A stretch of 64,000 nucleotides of DNA, taken from positions 1 to 64,000 of the forward strand of contig QCIS01000007.1 in NCBI GenBank assembly GCA_003216535.1. Reading direction: 5' to 3'. This stretch comes from Prochlorococcus sp. AG-402-N08. GTDB taxonomy: Bacteria > Cyanobacteriota > Cyanobacteriia > PCC-6307 > Cyanobiaceae. The notes beneath the pieces were generated by a model, which had not been told where the DNA came from, made no database searches, and saw only the letters and a program-made list of their open reading frames with translations. Position 1 is the first letter of the stretch, and every line of letters starts with the position of its first letter. Shown here piece after piece: positions 45,511 to 55,643 of this stretch. The position numbers and the translations under genes are program-made.

Positions 45511-47283
45511 TTAAATAATATCATCACCATTTATCCAACAAGTATCCGCTATATCTTTTGAATCAACTCCCATTTTACTTAGCCATTTTTTATATTGATT
45601 TTCATTCATCATATGATTCCAACCCTGACTTGGATTATTTCCTGAATATCCACTTGAAGTAGGAATTCCTAACTTTACAGATGCCCACATTGCAAGCAAT
45701 TGTGGATAGGCACGATCAAACATCCAATCTTTGGTATCAGGACTACGCATATAGAAAATCTTACAATTTTTTTCTTTAACAATTGTCTCGATTTTATTAA
45801 TTGCATTATCTTTTATAGAAGAATAATCTGTGGAATCAAATCTCTTAATATCTTTAGTGACATTTCCTGCCAAATAAAGCATAAATAGCAGTGAAAGTGT
45901 AATAAACATAGCATTCTTATTTAATCTATTATGCATTTCACTGAGAGTCCATGCTAATAAAGGAGATAATATAAAAACAATTGGTATTCCGATTCTACTA
46001 ACTGCTCTTATTGCAGAGAATCCTGGTATAAATTTCCAGAAAATTAACCATACTGTCAAAATAGGGTTTGCTCCGCCAAACCCAATAGATACAAATAACA
46101 TAAGCAAAGCTGTATTTGAAAGTGTCATGATTTTCCACTTTCTATTATTGTTTTTTTTATTTATCGATCCTTTTAATCCAAACCAAATTCCAAGAAAGAG
46201 AAGTACCATAAAAGTATATCCAGGAAACATAGAGTGTTCCCAAAAAGGACCTGTGTAGGTGTCAAAGTTAATGTTTTGAACCGGTGCTGGGAAAGATACA
46301 TTCCCTGGTGTAGAGAGATTATTAAACCATATAGACCAGAATTTTGGGATCTGGGTTGATACTTCTCCCCAAGATCTTGCTGCTTTGTCTTTGGTAAAAA
46401 TAAAATATTGCCAATATAAACTTCCATTTAAAAAAATCAAAAAAATGAAAAAGGAGATTTTTAAAGAAAGATAATACTTTGAAAATTTACCAATTAAATT
46501 TAATTTTTTTACTTTAAATTTTGTATTCTTAAACGCAAACCTATTTAAAATCAATACCACCATAAAACAACCACTTGCAACTATGAAAAATACTCCTTGG
46601 TAAAAACCCATAAAAATTTGGAGCAAAAGCCATATAAATCCATTTGTGAACCCTGCTAAAGAAATAACAATTTCCTTCTCATTAAGTAAGCTAGATTTTC
46701 TATCAATTACTTTTGTTGATAATTTTTTAATATCGGTAGCATTAATAAATGAATCAATAGCCAAAACCCCTGCAAAAGCTGGCATTAATTGAGCATGGCC
46801 TATTCTAGCTAATAAGGTTAAACTAAATGCTGAAAGAAAAGACGCTAATAAACGATAAAATTTATTTTCTGTTGCATGACGACATAAATGAAAACATGCC
46901 ATTAAATTAGCAGTGAGGCTAAGAACTATAATTCCTGTGAATGCAAAATTTGGTGATAATGTTAATCTTAATAATCCATATATTGGCGTTATCAAAATCC
47001 AATTATCACTCATTGCTAAAACATTCTTTTCAGGCCAGTAAAAATTAGAATTAAATAGTTGATTAAAATCTAGAATGTTTCCTCCTCTAAGAAAATATTG
47101 TAAATTATTTTCTAAGAACCAATTATTTAATGATCCATCAAATACGTCTCCCGGTGTCCAAGAAAAAATCCTTCCAAATGAATATGTTAAGAATGAAAGC
47201 TTTTCTCCTAAACCAAATAAAAGTAAACAAAATGTTATTCCTGTTAAAAATACATAAAACTGAATAGGGATTCTTAATTTCAA
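45511..47283 (-). CDS. Polytopic membrane protein, possible GT-C glycosyltransferase
   Basis: 590 aa with about eleven to twelve hydrophobic segments. The first extracytoplasmic loop holds an acidic motif (TPGDVFDGSLNNWFLEN), which is where GT-C transferases keep their catalytic aspartate. The C-terminal part is a soluble periplasmic region (KNCKIFYMRSPDTKDWMF; WNHMMNENQYKKWLSKMG). I do not recognise a named family; YfhO-like or related proteins are possible. Location among glycan genes favours a sugar-transfer role. Confidence 0.65.
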   Translation of the reverse strand: MKLRIPIQFYVFLTGITFCLLLFGLGEKLSFLTYSFGRIFSWTPGDVFDGSLNNWFLENNLQYFLRGGNILDFNQLFNSNFYWPEKNVLAMSDNWILITPIYGLLRLTLSPNFAFTGIIVLSLTANLMACFHLCRHATENKFYRLLASFLSAFSLTLLARIGHAQLMPAFAGVLAIDSFINATDIKKLSTKVIDRKSSLLNEKEIVISLAGFTNGFIWLLLQIFMGFYQGVFFIVASGCFMVVLILNRFAFKNTKFKVKKLNLIGKFSKYYLSLKISFFIFLIFLNGSLYWQYFIFTKDKAARSWGEVSTQIPKFWSIWFNNLSTPGNVSFPAPVQNINFDTYTGPFWEHSMFPGYTFMVLLFLGIWFGLKGSINKKNNNRKWKIMTLSNTALLMLFVSIGFGGANPILTVWLIFWKFIPGFSAIRAVSRIGIPIVFILSPLLAWTLSEMHNRLNKNAMFITLSLLFMLYLAGNVTKDIKRFDSTDYSSIKDNAINKIETIVKEKNCKIFYMRSPDTKDWMFDRAYPQLLAMWASVKLGIPTSSGYSGNNPSQGWNHMMNENQYKKWLSKMGVDSKDIADTCWINGDDII

Positions 47284-47643
47284 ATTTTTATAGATGCTAA
47301 TTTAATATTATGAAAAAACAGTAAACGTAAAATAGTATATGAACTAAATTTTCTCAGATTTTAATAAAACGCCCTTTAAATCAAGTTACCATACACATAT
47401 AAAATATTTATTACAATCATAAATTAAAATGTTTCTGAATTATTTTTATTTAGGCTACATAAAAGGTGATCTTGGTAAATACCAAGAATCTATGCAGAAT
47501 CAATTAAATTTCTTTATTTATAAGATATTTACTTAGCTTGAGAGTCTTTATTTGGCTAAATATTTAATGACTAATAACCTGATGTGTAATTTTTAAAATA
47601 TCAATTATATTTTATTATAATTTTTTTTATTTAATAAAATTGA
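47284..47643. other. Intergenic region with TPR-like fragment and hairpin
   Basis: 360 bp between two minus-strand genes. A plus-strand 35-codon ORF at 47429-47536 reads GYIKGDLGKYQESM, similar to one tetratricopeptide repeat half, perhaps the remnant of a lost TPR gene. Within it CTTGGTA-AA-TACCAAG (47471-47486) is a perfect 16-bp palindrome, without a following T-tract. No intact gene. Confidence 0.4.
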
Positions 47644-49818
47644 TTACTTAAATTTCTTACCCAAACCCTTGAAATCAAAAGAGTGTATTTTAAAATTAAA
47701 ACCGCCTACCTCATCATCAAAATTATAGAAAATAGCGAAATTGTATGCTCTTCTATTCCAAGACAAATCTAAAACAGGATTAATTAAATTATCATTTTCG
47801 GAGTTTTTTTCATCTAAGTTTAATTCTCCAGTAAATTTTAGTATTAAAGGTCCATAAATTTGTTGACTTGCAACTAACTCAATAACCTTAGTATCAACTA
47901 CTTGATCGAAAAGAAAAGGACTTTCACCGTAATTAAACTTAAATCTTGGATAAATTCCTATTTCTGTATAATCAAGAAGATTTTTTTTAAAATCTCCTAA
48001 TACTAATTTAGGACCTGTTTTTACTAAAAATAAATCTTGCTTATTATTGTCACTATATCTAAAAAAATCTAAATTTCCCTCTAGTAACCAAAATAAACCT
48101 TTCTGGATAGTTTCTGGAGTATATTTAAATGATGAATCAATAAATTTAGGTTTCTTGGGTTCCCAAATATGAAAATTATAAATTTGTTTTAAAGATAAAT
48201 TAGTTCTATTCCTATTAATTAATTCAGATGGTGAATTTTTTGATGGAGAACCATAGGCCCCATATGTAAATGAAAGAAGTGAAGTTTTATTCAGTATTGT
48301 TTTATCAGAATTATTTACAATTTTTTCATCTTTCACAAAGTCCATTCTTCCACCCAAAGAACTTTGAACTGTAATTTCCCCTAATGATCCATTTTCAGTT
48401 TTTTCTCTAAAGCTTCCAAAAAGTGTTAAATCCCCTAAAGTTTTAGATTGTTTTTTTTCTTCAGAATATATATTTTTTGTCAGAAAAGTTTCAATCTCTG
48501 CTATTTTATCAAGTTTCTCAAAATCTAATGAATTTGTATTTGCTAACAAATAATAATTCCAATTATTAATCGGGCTTTGAAAAATAAGATCTAAACCTAA
48601 ATAATCAATAGCATTAGCATCCTGCGTTATTTTAGGGCTTATTGAAGATTGGTTTTTTGCTGGAAAGCTTTTTGTTTCTCCAGTTAATGCTCTTTGAATA
48701 AAAAAGTTTGATCGAATATTTAGTACAGTTTCATTTTCATTGTTGAAATATATTGGATCAAAATCTCTAAATACATAAAAACCATCAAAATTTTGCTTAT
48801 CATAACCAGCGCCCCATTTGAAAGTTTTTTCTCTATCAACATTTATTCTTCTTGGTCCAATTGGTACAGTTAAATTATTTTCAAAAATCAGATTTGACCA
48901 CTTAGTTCTGATTTTAGTTTTTTCTTCTTCAACAATTATTTTAAAATCAAAATTTTTAACAATCAATTGGGCATCATTAAATGGATCATTAGTTAAATAT
49001 AAAGTCTCTGATTCCCAGACATTATCAAAAATATCAATCCTTTCAGATATAAATCTAGTTCTTTTTACTGGATTAACATTCGCTTTTAAAGAATTATCAG
49101 AAAAATTCTTAAGAAAAGTTTCTTTCTCTCTTTTTCGTACAATATTTCCAAATTCCAAATTAGATGAAGTATTTAGCTTGACCTTTTTTATTTTAAAATA
49201 TTCATCAAAATTATCATTTATAGAAATATCTTTTTTATCGTTATTTAGAAATTCCGATAGGTAATCAAAATCAACAGATCCATATGCATCTAATATAAAA
49301 CCTTTTTTATTTTTAAAGTCATATTGAATTTTACTAGCCAAAAGGAACTGATTTTGGGACCTAAACTTTATTTCTCCCTCTATTATTAGTAAAGATTTTT
49401 CCCTATCATAAGAAAAACTATCTGTATTTAAAACTGCTTTCTTATTAGTAATAATTACATTACCTTTAGCGGAAATAATTGAATCTGATATTTCTTCATA
49501 ATCTGCTAGAATTTCCAACTCTTGTGCATTTGAATTTTTTATTTTAGAGTCATTTTCAAAACTTATTAGTAAATTATTGAAGAATTCTTCAAAATTTAAA
49601 GGGAGATTGAATTCGTTTCCATTATTTTTAAAATTTTTCCTTTCTGAATAGGCTAAGTTTGCAAATTTTTTATATTTAATTTCCTTATTAATTTTTTTAC
49701 TATTTCCATTTTTTGAATCTTCTGAAATCTTCTTTATAGATAAATTAGATCTAGATAAAATAGGATTTATTAAGCCAAAAAAAAGAAAGACACTTAACCA
49801 ATAAAATAATTTGTTCAA
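47644..49818 (-). CDS. LptD-like outer-membrane protein (DUF3769)
   Basis: 724-aa protein with a signal peptide (MNKLFYWLSVFLFFGLINPILS). After a charged linker comes an OstA/LptA-like beta-jellyroll region (ADYEEISDSIISAKGNVIIT, SFSYDREKSLLIIEGEIKF; residues about 105-190), then a long strand-rich part ending in the aromatic-terminated LDLSWNRRAYNFAIFYNF region, consistent with a beta-barrel. Cyanobacterial DUF3769 proteins are considered LptD homologues that insert lipopolysaccharide in the outer membrane. Finding it within a variable glycan island suggests a dedicated or second copy. Confidence 0.75.
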   Translation of the reverse strand: MNKLFYWLSVFLFFGLINPILSRSNLSIKKISEDSKNGNSKKINKEIKYKKFANLAYSERKNFKNNGNEFNLPLNFEEFFNNLLISFENDSKIKNSNAQELEILADYEEISDSIISAKGNVIITNKKAVLNTDSFSYDREKSLLIIEGEIKFRSQNQFLLASKIQYDFKNKKGFILDAYGSVDFDYLSEFLNNDKKDISINDNFDEYFKIKKVKLNTSSNLEFGNIVRKREKETFLKNFSDNSLKANVNPVKRTRFISERIDIFDNVWESETLYLTNDPFNDAQLIVKNFDFKIIVEEEKTKIRTKWSNLIFENNLTVPIGPRRINVDREKTFKWGAGYDKQNFDGFYVFRDFDPIYFNNENETVLNIRSNFFIQRALTGETKSFPAKNQSSISPKITQDANAIDYLGLDLIFQSPINNWNYYLLANTNSLDFEKLDKIAEIETFLTKNIYSEEKKQSKTLGDLTLFGSFREKTENGSLGEITVQSSLGGRMDFVKDEKIVNNSDKTILNKTSLLSFTYGAYGSPSKNSPSELINRNRTNLSLKQIYNFHIWEPKKPKFIDSSFKYTPETIQKGLFWLLEGNLDFFRYSDNNKQDLFLVKTGPKLVLGDFKKNLLDYTEIGIYPRFKFNYGESPFLFDQVVDTKVIELVASQQIYGPLILKFTGELNLDEKNSENDNLINPVLDLSWNRRAYNFAIFYNFDDEVGGFNFKIHSFDFKGLGKKFK

Positions 49819-50073
49819 GGATTAATTTGATTGTTATCCATATTTTAATTTAAAATATATTTCTTTCATATTCAGTCTTAGTACATATTCATTAAAGAAA
49901 AATCATAAAAATTTAAATTTTTTAAAAATGCTTATCAAGTTTATCCCTAACAGAATTTACTTAATACAAAAAGTCAATTTTTTTTTTTTCAAAAAACAAA
50001 TAGTCAGAGTTTCATAGTTATTTAATACAAATTCAATATTTCATATTGATTTAGTTTGAAAAGCAAAAAAGGA

Positions 50074-50144
50074 CTATGGCCATAGTTTTGAACCAGTACC
50101 TCCTGCAATAATAATTGGAACTATTTTATTTATTGTTTTTGAAG
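50074..50144 (-). pseudogene. Remnant of manC start (mannose-1-phosphate guanylyltransferase)
   Basis: Reading the minus strand directly after the gmd stop, one frame gives INKIVPIIIAGGTGSKLWP and then an in-frame TAG. IIIAGGTGSKLWP is the nucleotidyltransferase signature seen in the intact manC at 37845 (ILCGGTGTRLWP). Downstream DNA shows no continuation in any frame. It is a fossil of a former gmd-manC arrangement. Confidence 0.75.
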
Positions 50145-51266
50145 TCAGTATTCATTTGGACTATATACAGAAAAACCTTTATTTTTAAGTAAAAATTCTT
50201 TTTTAGCTTCAAAAGAATCTTCTTTTATCATCTCAGAAATTATTGCTTCTAAAGAAATCTTACTCATCCAATTAAGTTCTTTTCTAGCTTTAGAGGCATC
50301 CCCTTTTAATTCCTCTACTTCAGTTGGTCTAAAGTATCTTGGATCAATTCTCACAACAATTTCTCCTGTATCTGCTCTTTTACCTATCTCATCTAAACCA
50401 CCTTTTTCCCAAATTATTCCTTTGCCTCCCTTAACTTTATTCCAACCGAGTTCTATCGCACTTAATTCAATGAATTCACGAACACTTTTCATCTGACCAG
50501 TAGCTATTACATAATCTTGAGGTTCTTCTTGTTGAAGCATAAGCCATTGCATGTATACATAATCTTTGGCGTGACCCCAATCTCTTTTTGCATTAATATT
50601 TCCCATATAAATACATTTTTCAAGACCATAATTTATTCTTGAAAGCCCTCTTGTTATTTTTCTTGTAACGAAGGTTTCTCCTCTCCTAGGACTTTCATGG
50701 TTAAAAAGAATGCCATTACATGCAAAAATATCATAAGCCTCTCTATAGTTTATAACCATCCAGTATGCATACAATTTTGCGACTGCATACGGACTCCTTG
50801 GATAAAAAGGAGTTGACTCTTTTTGTGGCACTTCTTTTACTAATCCATATAATTCACTTGTGCTCGCTTGATAAATTTTAGTTTTCTTTCTCAGATTTGA
50901 ATTTTTTACTGCCTCAAGAATTCTGAGTATTCCTAGTGCATCACAATTTGCAGTATATTCTGGAGTTTCAAAACTAACTGCAACATGACTCTGAGCACCT
51001 AAATTATATATTTCATCAGGCTGAATTTTTTGTATTAATTTGAATATATTAGTACTATCAACTAAATCTCCATAATGAAGAAAAAACTTTGCTTCACTCT
51101 CATGAGGGTCTTGATATAAATGATCAATCCTTGAGGTATTAAAAGAACTTGAACGCCTTTTCAAGCCATGTACTTCATAACCTTTTGAAAGAAGCAGTTC
51201 AGATAGATAACTTCCATCTTGTCCAGTTATTCCAGTAATTAGCGCAACTTTGTTTGTCCTCGTCAT
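50145..51266 (-). CDS. gmd: GDP-mannose 4,6-dehydratase
   Basis: Extended SDR making GDP-4-keto-6-deoxymannose from GDP-mannose. [51 protein letters not shown] and [12 protein letters not shown] match the family; [17 protein letters not shown] is diagnostic. 373 aa, complete. Works with fcl at 52968 for GDP-fucose. Its C-terminal segment (residues about 310-370) matches the decayed fragment at 52776. Confidence 0.96.
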   Translation of the reverse strand: MTRTNKVALITGITGQDGSYLSELLLSKGYEVHGLKRRSSSFNTSRIDHLYQDPHESEAKFFLHYGDLVDSTNIFKLIQKIQPDEIYNLGAQSHVAVSFETPEYTANCDALGILRILEAVKNSNLRKKTKIYQASTSELYGLVKEVPQKESTPFYPRSPYAVAKLYAYWMVINYREAYDIFACNGILFNHESPRRGETFVTRKITRGLSRINYGLEKCIYMGNINAKRDWGHAKDYVYMQWLMLQQEEPQDYVIATGQMKSVREFIELSAIELGWNKVKGGKGIIWEKGGLDEIGKRADTGEIVVRIDPRYFRPTEVEELKGDASKARKELNWMSKISLEAIISEMIKEDSFEAKKEFLLKNKGFSVYSPNEY

Positions 51267-51469
51267 ATTAAATCAAATCTTTTTCACTCTACATTAAAAA
51301 CTTTAAAAAATAAGTATTTATAAATATCCATAATTAAAAAATTTAAACATTTATAAAAGAAGAGAAGATAGTAAAATTATTCACAGAATTTTATGTCTAA
51401 GCATTGATACTTTCTTAAAAAGAAATTTATTTTTATTGGATTAAAAAAAGAATACATAAAACTAATATT

Positions 51470-52528
51470 TTAATTCAAATAACCATTTGGGTTATTTAAT
51501 TGCCAATTCCAACCATCTCTGCAAATATCTTCAATACTAAACTTAGGTTCCCAATTTAACTTTAATTTTGCGAATGATATATCCGCTACAACAAAAGCTT
51601 TATCGCCTTGTCTCCTCTTATCAAAGCTGAATGGAATATCTATACTATTAACTTTTTCAAAAATTTTTATTAACTCTAAAACACTTGTACCTTTTCCTGT
51701 ACCAAGATTTATAGTTAAGTTTTGAGGTTTTTCTTTTAGTAAATGATTTAATGCTGATAAATGTCCCTCTGCAAGATCCATAACATGTATATAATCTCTA
51801 ATTCCAGTTCCATCTTTTGTACCCCAATCTGATCCAAAAATTTTTATTTCATTTAATTTCCCAATAGCTACTTTTGTTATTTGAGGATAAAGATTATTTG
51901 GATTTCCAAAAGGATCCTCGCCTATTAGACCGGAATAATGGGCACCTGCAGGATTAAAATATCTTAGAGAAGCGATCCTCCAATGAGAAGGGTAACTTTT
52001 ATATAGGTCGCAAAGGATCCTTTCTATAGTCAACTTTGTATATCCATAGGGATTGACAGGCTCACAAATATCATCCTCTTTCAATAATTTGTCAGACTTT
52101 GCTTTGTAAACTGATGCACTACTACTAAAAACAATAGTTTTGCAATTATATTTTTCCATTATTTTTAAAAGATTTATTGTGCCAACGACATTGTTCTCCC
52201 AATATTTGAGAGGTTCATTAATTGATTCAGAAAGTGACTTTAAACCTGCAAAATGAATTACAGCATCAATTGATTTATTAACTTTTATGCTGGATTGAAA
52301 AACTTTATCAATATCACTTTTAATTTTCAAATCACCTTCAATTACATATAACTTTTTTCTAACACTCTGCTTTTTGTTTTCTAAAATTTCTAATACTTTT
52401 TTTAATGAATTTTCTGATGAATTAATGTAGGAATCGATTATGAAAACATTATATCCTTTTTCTAAAAGCAATAAACAAGTATGACTTCCTATAAATCCTG
52501 TACCGCCAGTAATAAGAATATTTTTCAT
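51470..52528 (-). CDS. galE: UDP-glucose 4-epimerase
   Basis: SDR epimerase interconverting UDP-glucose and UDP-galactose. GGTGFIGSHTCLLLLEKGYN, HFAGLKSLSES, FSSSASVYK, NPYGYTKLTIE with catalytic Tyr-Lys, and RYFNPAGAH. 352 aa. Same strand as gmd, 203 bp upstream of it; the gap has no gene. Confidence 0.94.
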   Translation of the reverse strand: MKNILITGGTGFIGSHTCLLLLEKGYNVFIIDSYINSSENSLKKVLEILENKKQSVRKKLYVIEGDLKIKSDIDKVFQSSIKVNKSIDAVIHFAGLKSLSESINEPLKYWENNVVGTINLLKIMEKYNCKTIVFSSSASVYKAKSDKLLKEDDICEPVNPYGYTKLTIERILCDLYKSYPSHWRIASLRYFNPAGAHYSGLIGEDPFGNPNNLYPQITKVAIGKLNEIKIFGSDWGTKDGTGIRDYIHVMDLAEGHLSALNHLLKEKPQNLTINLGTGKGTSVLELIKIFEKVNSIDIPFSFDKRRQGDKAFVVADISFAKLKLNWEPKFSIEDICRDGWNWQLNNPNGYLN

Positions 52529-52775
52529 AAAAATAATTTAAACAACTAAAGATGATTTATTTGTAATTGAAACTAGAATTTAAAATTTTTATCCAAATAA
52601 TATTATATATTGGTTTTTAGTTAAAGTAAAAGGAAGATTTTATTAATTAAAAAACTACTATATTTAATTAATTTTCAAAATATTTTTTAATTATAAAAAA
52701 ATTCTCAGATATTTTTCAACACTTTCTTTTTCAAAATTTTTCCTCCAGTTGAATTAAAATTAATTTAATTCAAAC

Positions 52776-52962
52776 TATTTTAGGCCTATAGAAGTTGAAG
52801 AATTTCTTGGTAATTCCTCAAAAGCATTAAAAACTTGATTGGTAACCTACTACTTCTCTTTAAGAAATGATTGCCGAAATGATTAATCATGATTTAAATG
52901 AAGCTAAAAAAGAATCCTTATTAAGAAATAAAGGTTTCATAATTCATTCTTCAAAAGAATAA
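52776..52962 (+). pseudogene. Decayed C-terminal fragment of a gmd gene
   Basis: Translation gives YFRPIEVEEFLGNSSKAL, an early TGA/frame break, then, in a different frame from an ATG at 52868, MIAEMINHDLNEAKKESL and LRNKGFIIHSSKE before TAA. These align with the end of the intact Gmd ([39 protein letters not shown]). The fragment ends 5 bp before fcl, the normal gmd-fcl position. The original gmd here was lost except for its tail; the rest of the 440-bp gap has no gene. Confidence 0.85.
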
Positions 52963-52967
52963 TTTGC

Positions 52968-53963
52968 ATGAAGAAATTAATTTCAAAAAGTGAAAGATTT
53001 TTTATTGCTGGAGCCAATGGCATGGTTGGGCAAGCAATTGTTAAAGCTTTAAGAAAATCAGGATATGGGAAAAAAGAACATGGAGGGATTTTTCTTACCC
53101 CCTCTAGAAAAGAATTAAATTTACTAAATGGAGAAGATGTTGAAAAATGGTTTGAAATTAATAAACCTACAGTTGTAGTTTTAGCTGCAGCAAAGGTTGG
53201 AGGAATTCAAGCTAATAACTCTTTGCCAGCTGACTTTATTCTTGAAAATTTAAAAATACAGACTAACGTAATTGAAAATTCCTGGAAAATGAATGTTAAA
53301 AGATTTCTCTTTATGGGAAGTAGTTGTATCTATCCAGCGAAGTCTATACAACCAATAAAAGAAGAATATTTACTTACAGGTAAGCTTGAAGATACAAATC
53401 AATGGTATGCAATAGCTAAAATTGCCGGAATGAAATTATGCGAAGCATTGAGAAAGCAATATGGATTTGATGCGATTTCTGTAATGCCAACAAACTTATA
53501 TGGGCCAGGGGATAATTTCAATTTAGAAAATAGCCACGTGCTGCCTGCCCTTTTAAGAAAGTTTTATGAAGCAAAACTACATTCTAGGAATGAAGTTATT
53601 TGCTGGGGTTCAGGGAGGCCAAGAAGAGAATTTATGTTTATTGATGATTTTGGTAAAGCTTGTGTTTTTATTCTTGAAAATTTCCATCCTGGAATGAATG
53701 GAGATGATATTCCATTTCTTAATGTTGGTACTGGTTCAGATTTAACCATCAAAGAATTAGCTGAAAAAATAGCTAATTTGTTTAATTTCAAAGGAAATAT
53801 TATTTGGGATACGAAAGAGCCTGATGGGACTTATCAGAAAAAATTAAACGTTGAGAAATTAAATCGGTTAGGTTGGGAGTATCAAGTATCAATTGATGAA
53901 GGCTTAAAAAAAACACTCGATTATTTCGTTTCTTCTTATAAATCAAAAGAGATAAGACTTTAG
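52968..53963 (+). CDS. fcl: GDP-L-fucose synthase
   Basis: SDR epimerase-reductase, final step to GDP-L-fucose. GANGMVGQAIVKALRK, AAAKVGGIQANN, MGSSCIYP, YAIAKIAGMKLCEALRKQYG and MPTNLYGPGDNF are diagnostic. 331 aa, complete and without frame damage, in contrast to the gmd remnant just upstream. Its partner Gmd is now encoded 1.7 kb away on the opposite strand. Confidence 0.95.
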   Translation: MKKLISKSERFFIAGANGMVGQAIVKALRKSGYGKKEHGGIFLTPSRKELNLLNGEDVEKWFEINKPTVVVLAAAKVGGIQANNSLPADFILENLKIQTNVIENSWKMNVKRFLFMGSSCIYPAKSIQPIKEEYLLTGKLEDTNQWYAIAKIAGMKLCEALRKQYGFDAISVMPTNLYGPGDNFNLENSHVLPALLRKFYEAKLHSRNEVICWGSGRPRREFMFIDDFGKACVFILENFHPGMNGDDIPFLNVGTGSDLTIKELAEKIANLFNFKGNIIWDTKEPDGTYQKKLNVEKLNRLGWEYQVSIDEGLKKTLDYFVSSYKSKEIRL

Positions 53964-54077
53964 GTTATTTTTGAAATTAGTTTTAGATATTAATTATTTT
54001 TTTAATATAAAATACTTTTATAACGTAAATTATAATCATTTATCATATTAAAAAATTATTAATTAACTTTAATATAA

Positions 54078-55007
54078 TTATTCATTATTGATATTTTCGA
54101 AAATAGTATATTTTGAATTTTTGTAATGCAAAAAGTCTTTTCTCCATTTAAATAAATATTTAGCCCAGGAACTTATATGATAACGCGTTGTTTTATTAGA
54201 GAAAATAGAGTTTAGAATACCCGTTTTTTTGGATGACTCATAATTTCCAATATGTATTATTTTAAATTCAGGATAGTACAAAACTTTTTTTGATTTTTCT
54301 CTTGCCATTCTACAAATATCAATATCTTCGAAATAAAGGAAAAACTTTGGATCAAAACCCTTAATAGACTCAAAAAAGTCTCGCTGAATTAACATAGAAC
54401 ATCCTGATACCCAATCTACAAATACTGGTCTATTTTTGTTTCTATTTAAATAAGCCATCTTTTCTAAATAATTTCTTATAAATTTAAAATTTAAAAACCT
54501 TAAAAATTTATTTAGTTTAAATAAATGATTGATTGGTTTGATGAGCAGAAAAAACGGATCGAAGCTAAAGTATGAATTTTCCCACTGTTTTTTTTCATTA
54601 AGTATCATTGGGGCACATATAGCAACTTTATCATTAACTTTATTAAGAAAATTAATTAAACTATTTGTAAAGTTTATATCATTAATAAAAATAGTATCGC
54701 AATTCAAAATAAGAATTTTCTTACTTTTCCCTAAACTAGCCCCCAGATTACAACCAGATCCATATCCAATATTTGTTAAATTCTTAGTGATACTTAATTT
54801 AAATTGAATTTGATTATATTTCTTAGGTAGATTCAAAATATCTTTATATTCTTTTTTTTCTCCTGTTTCTCCATAAGAATTATCAATAATAAATATATTG
54901 AAATAAAAAATTTCTTTTTTTAAACAAGCTAAAAAACTTTCTATACTAATTTGTAATTTTTCTAAGGAAAGGTAGTTAACATACACTATATCTAAAGATA
55001 CTTTCAT
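54078..55007 (-). CDS. GT2-family glycosyltransferase
   Basis: 309 aa GT-A enzyme of the rhamnosyl-/galactofuranosyl-like type. DIVYVNYLSLEKLQIS, FIIDNSYG, GYGSGCNLGASLG, ILNCDTIFI (metal-binding aspartate region), VDWVSGCSMLIQR and LYFEDIDICRMARE. First in a five-gene minus-strand run (GT2, methyltransferase, two GT4, toroid protein) with short gaps. Confidence 0.85.
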   Translation of the reverse strand: MKVSLDIVYVNYLSLEKLQISIESFLACLKKEIFYFNIFIIDNSYGETGEKKEYKDILNLPKKYNQIQFKLSITKNLTNIGYGSGCNLGASLGKSKKILILNCDTIFINDINFTNSLINFLNKVNDKVAICAPMILNEKKQWENSYFSFDPFFLLIKPINHLFKLNKFLRFLNFKFIRNYLEKMAYLNRNKNRPVFVDWVSGCSMLIQRDFFESIKGFDPKFFLYFEDIDICRMAREKSKKVLYYPEFKIIHIGNYESSKKTGILNSIFSNKTTRYHISSWAKYLFKWRKDFLHYKNSKYTIFENINNE

Positions 55008-55015
55008 ATAAAGTT

Positions 55016-55600
55016 TTAACCTGAATATTTGAAAATCATGTAAAGATTTTGAATTTTAATAAATTTTCCAAAAAACTTTAAAGGGAAAGGAAAATAAAAA
55101 TAATCAATAATGCTAATCTTAGTATCAGATAAAAATAAATCCTTTAAATTATCTAATTCGTAAAATATTTTATGATCGGGATCAATTTGAAAGCCTCTTT
55201 TACAAGGAACTCCAATTATAATTTTTCCACCTTTTTTTAAAATTCTTTTTGTTTCAGAAATAAATTTTCTAGGATCAACAATATGCTCTAAAACTTGATC
55301 TGAAATAACTACGTCAAAACTATTATCATTTAAAGGGAAAATCCCATCATCCTCAATATGATATCCATTAAGGTGATTATCCCTCAAGAAATTAATATTA
55401 AATATATTGTTATCAAGCCCTACAGATTCTTTATCACCGTAAGAAAGAAATTCTCCAATACCGCATCCTAAATCAACAAATCTTGGACCAGTTTTGAATC
55501 TTAAAAATGGAAATAAAAAAATTTTTCTATATATCTTTCCTAAAAAAGAAATCTTTTTTAAGTATTCATGATATTCCTTATAATTCGTTGAAGAGTCCAA
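55016..55600 (-). CDS. SAM-dependent methyltransferase (class I)
   Basis: 194 aa. Motif I VDLGCGIGEFL, acidic loop SVGLDNN, FDVVISDQVLEHIVDP and ILKKGGKIIIGVP fit Methyltransf_11. Small glycan or lipid methylation is likely given the neighbours. Ends 8 bp before the GT2 gene. Confidence 0.85.
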   Translation of the reverse strand: MDSSTNYKEYHEYLKKISFLGKIYRKIFLFPFLRFKTGPRFVDLGCGIGEFLSYGDKESVGLDNNIFNINFLRDNHLNGYHIEDDGIFPLNDNSFDVVISDQVLEHIVDPRKFISETKRILKKGGKIIIGVPCKRGFQIDPDHKIFYELDNLKDLFLSDTKISIIDYFYFPFPLKFFGKFIKIQNLYMIFKYSG

Positions 55601-55643
55601 AATAAAAATACTTTTTTATAAATATATCCTAAATTCTTGATAT

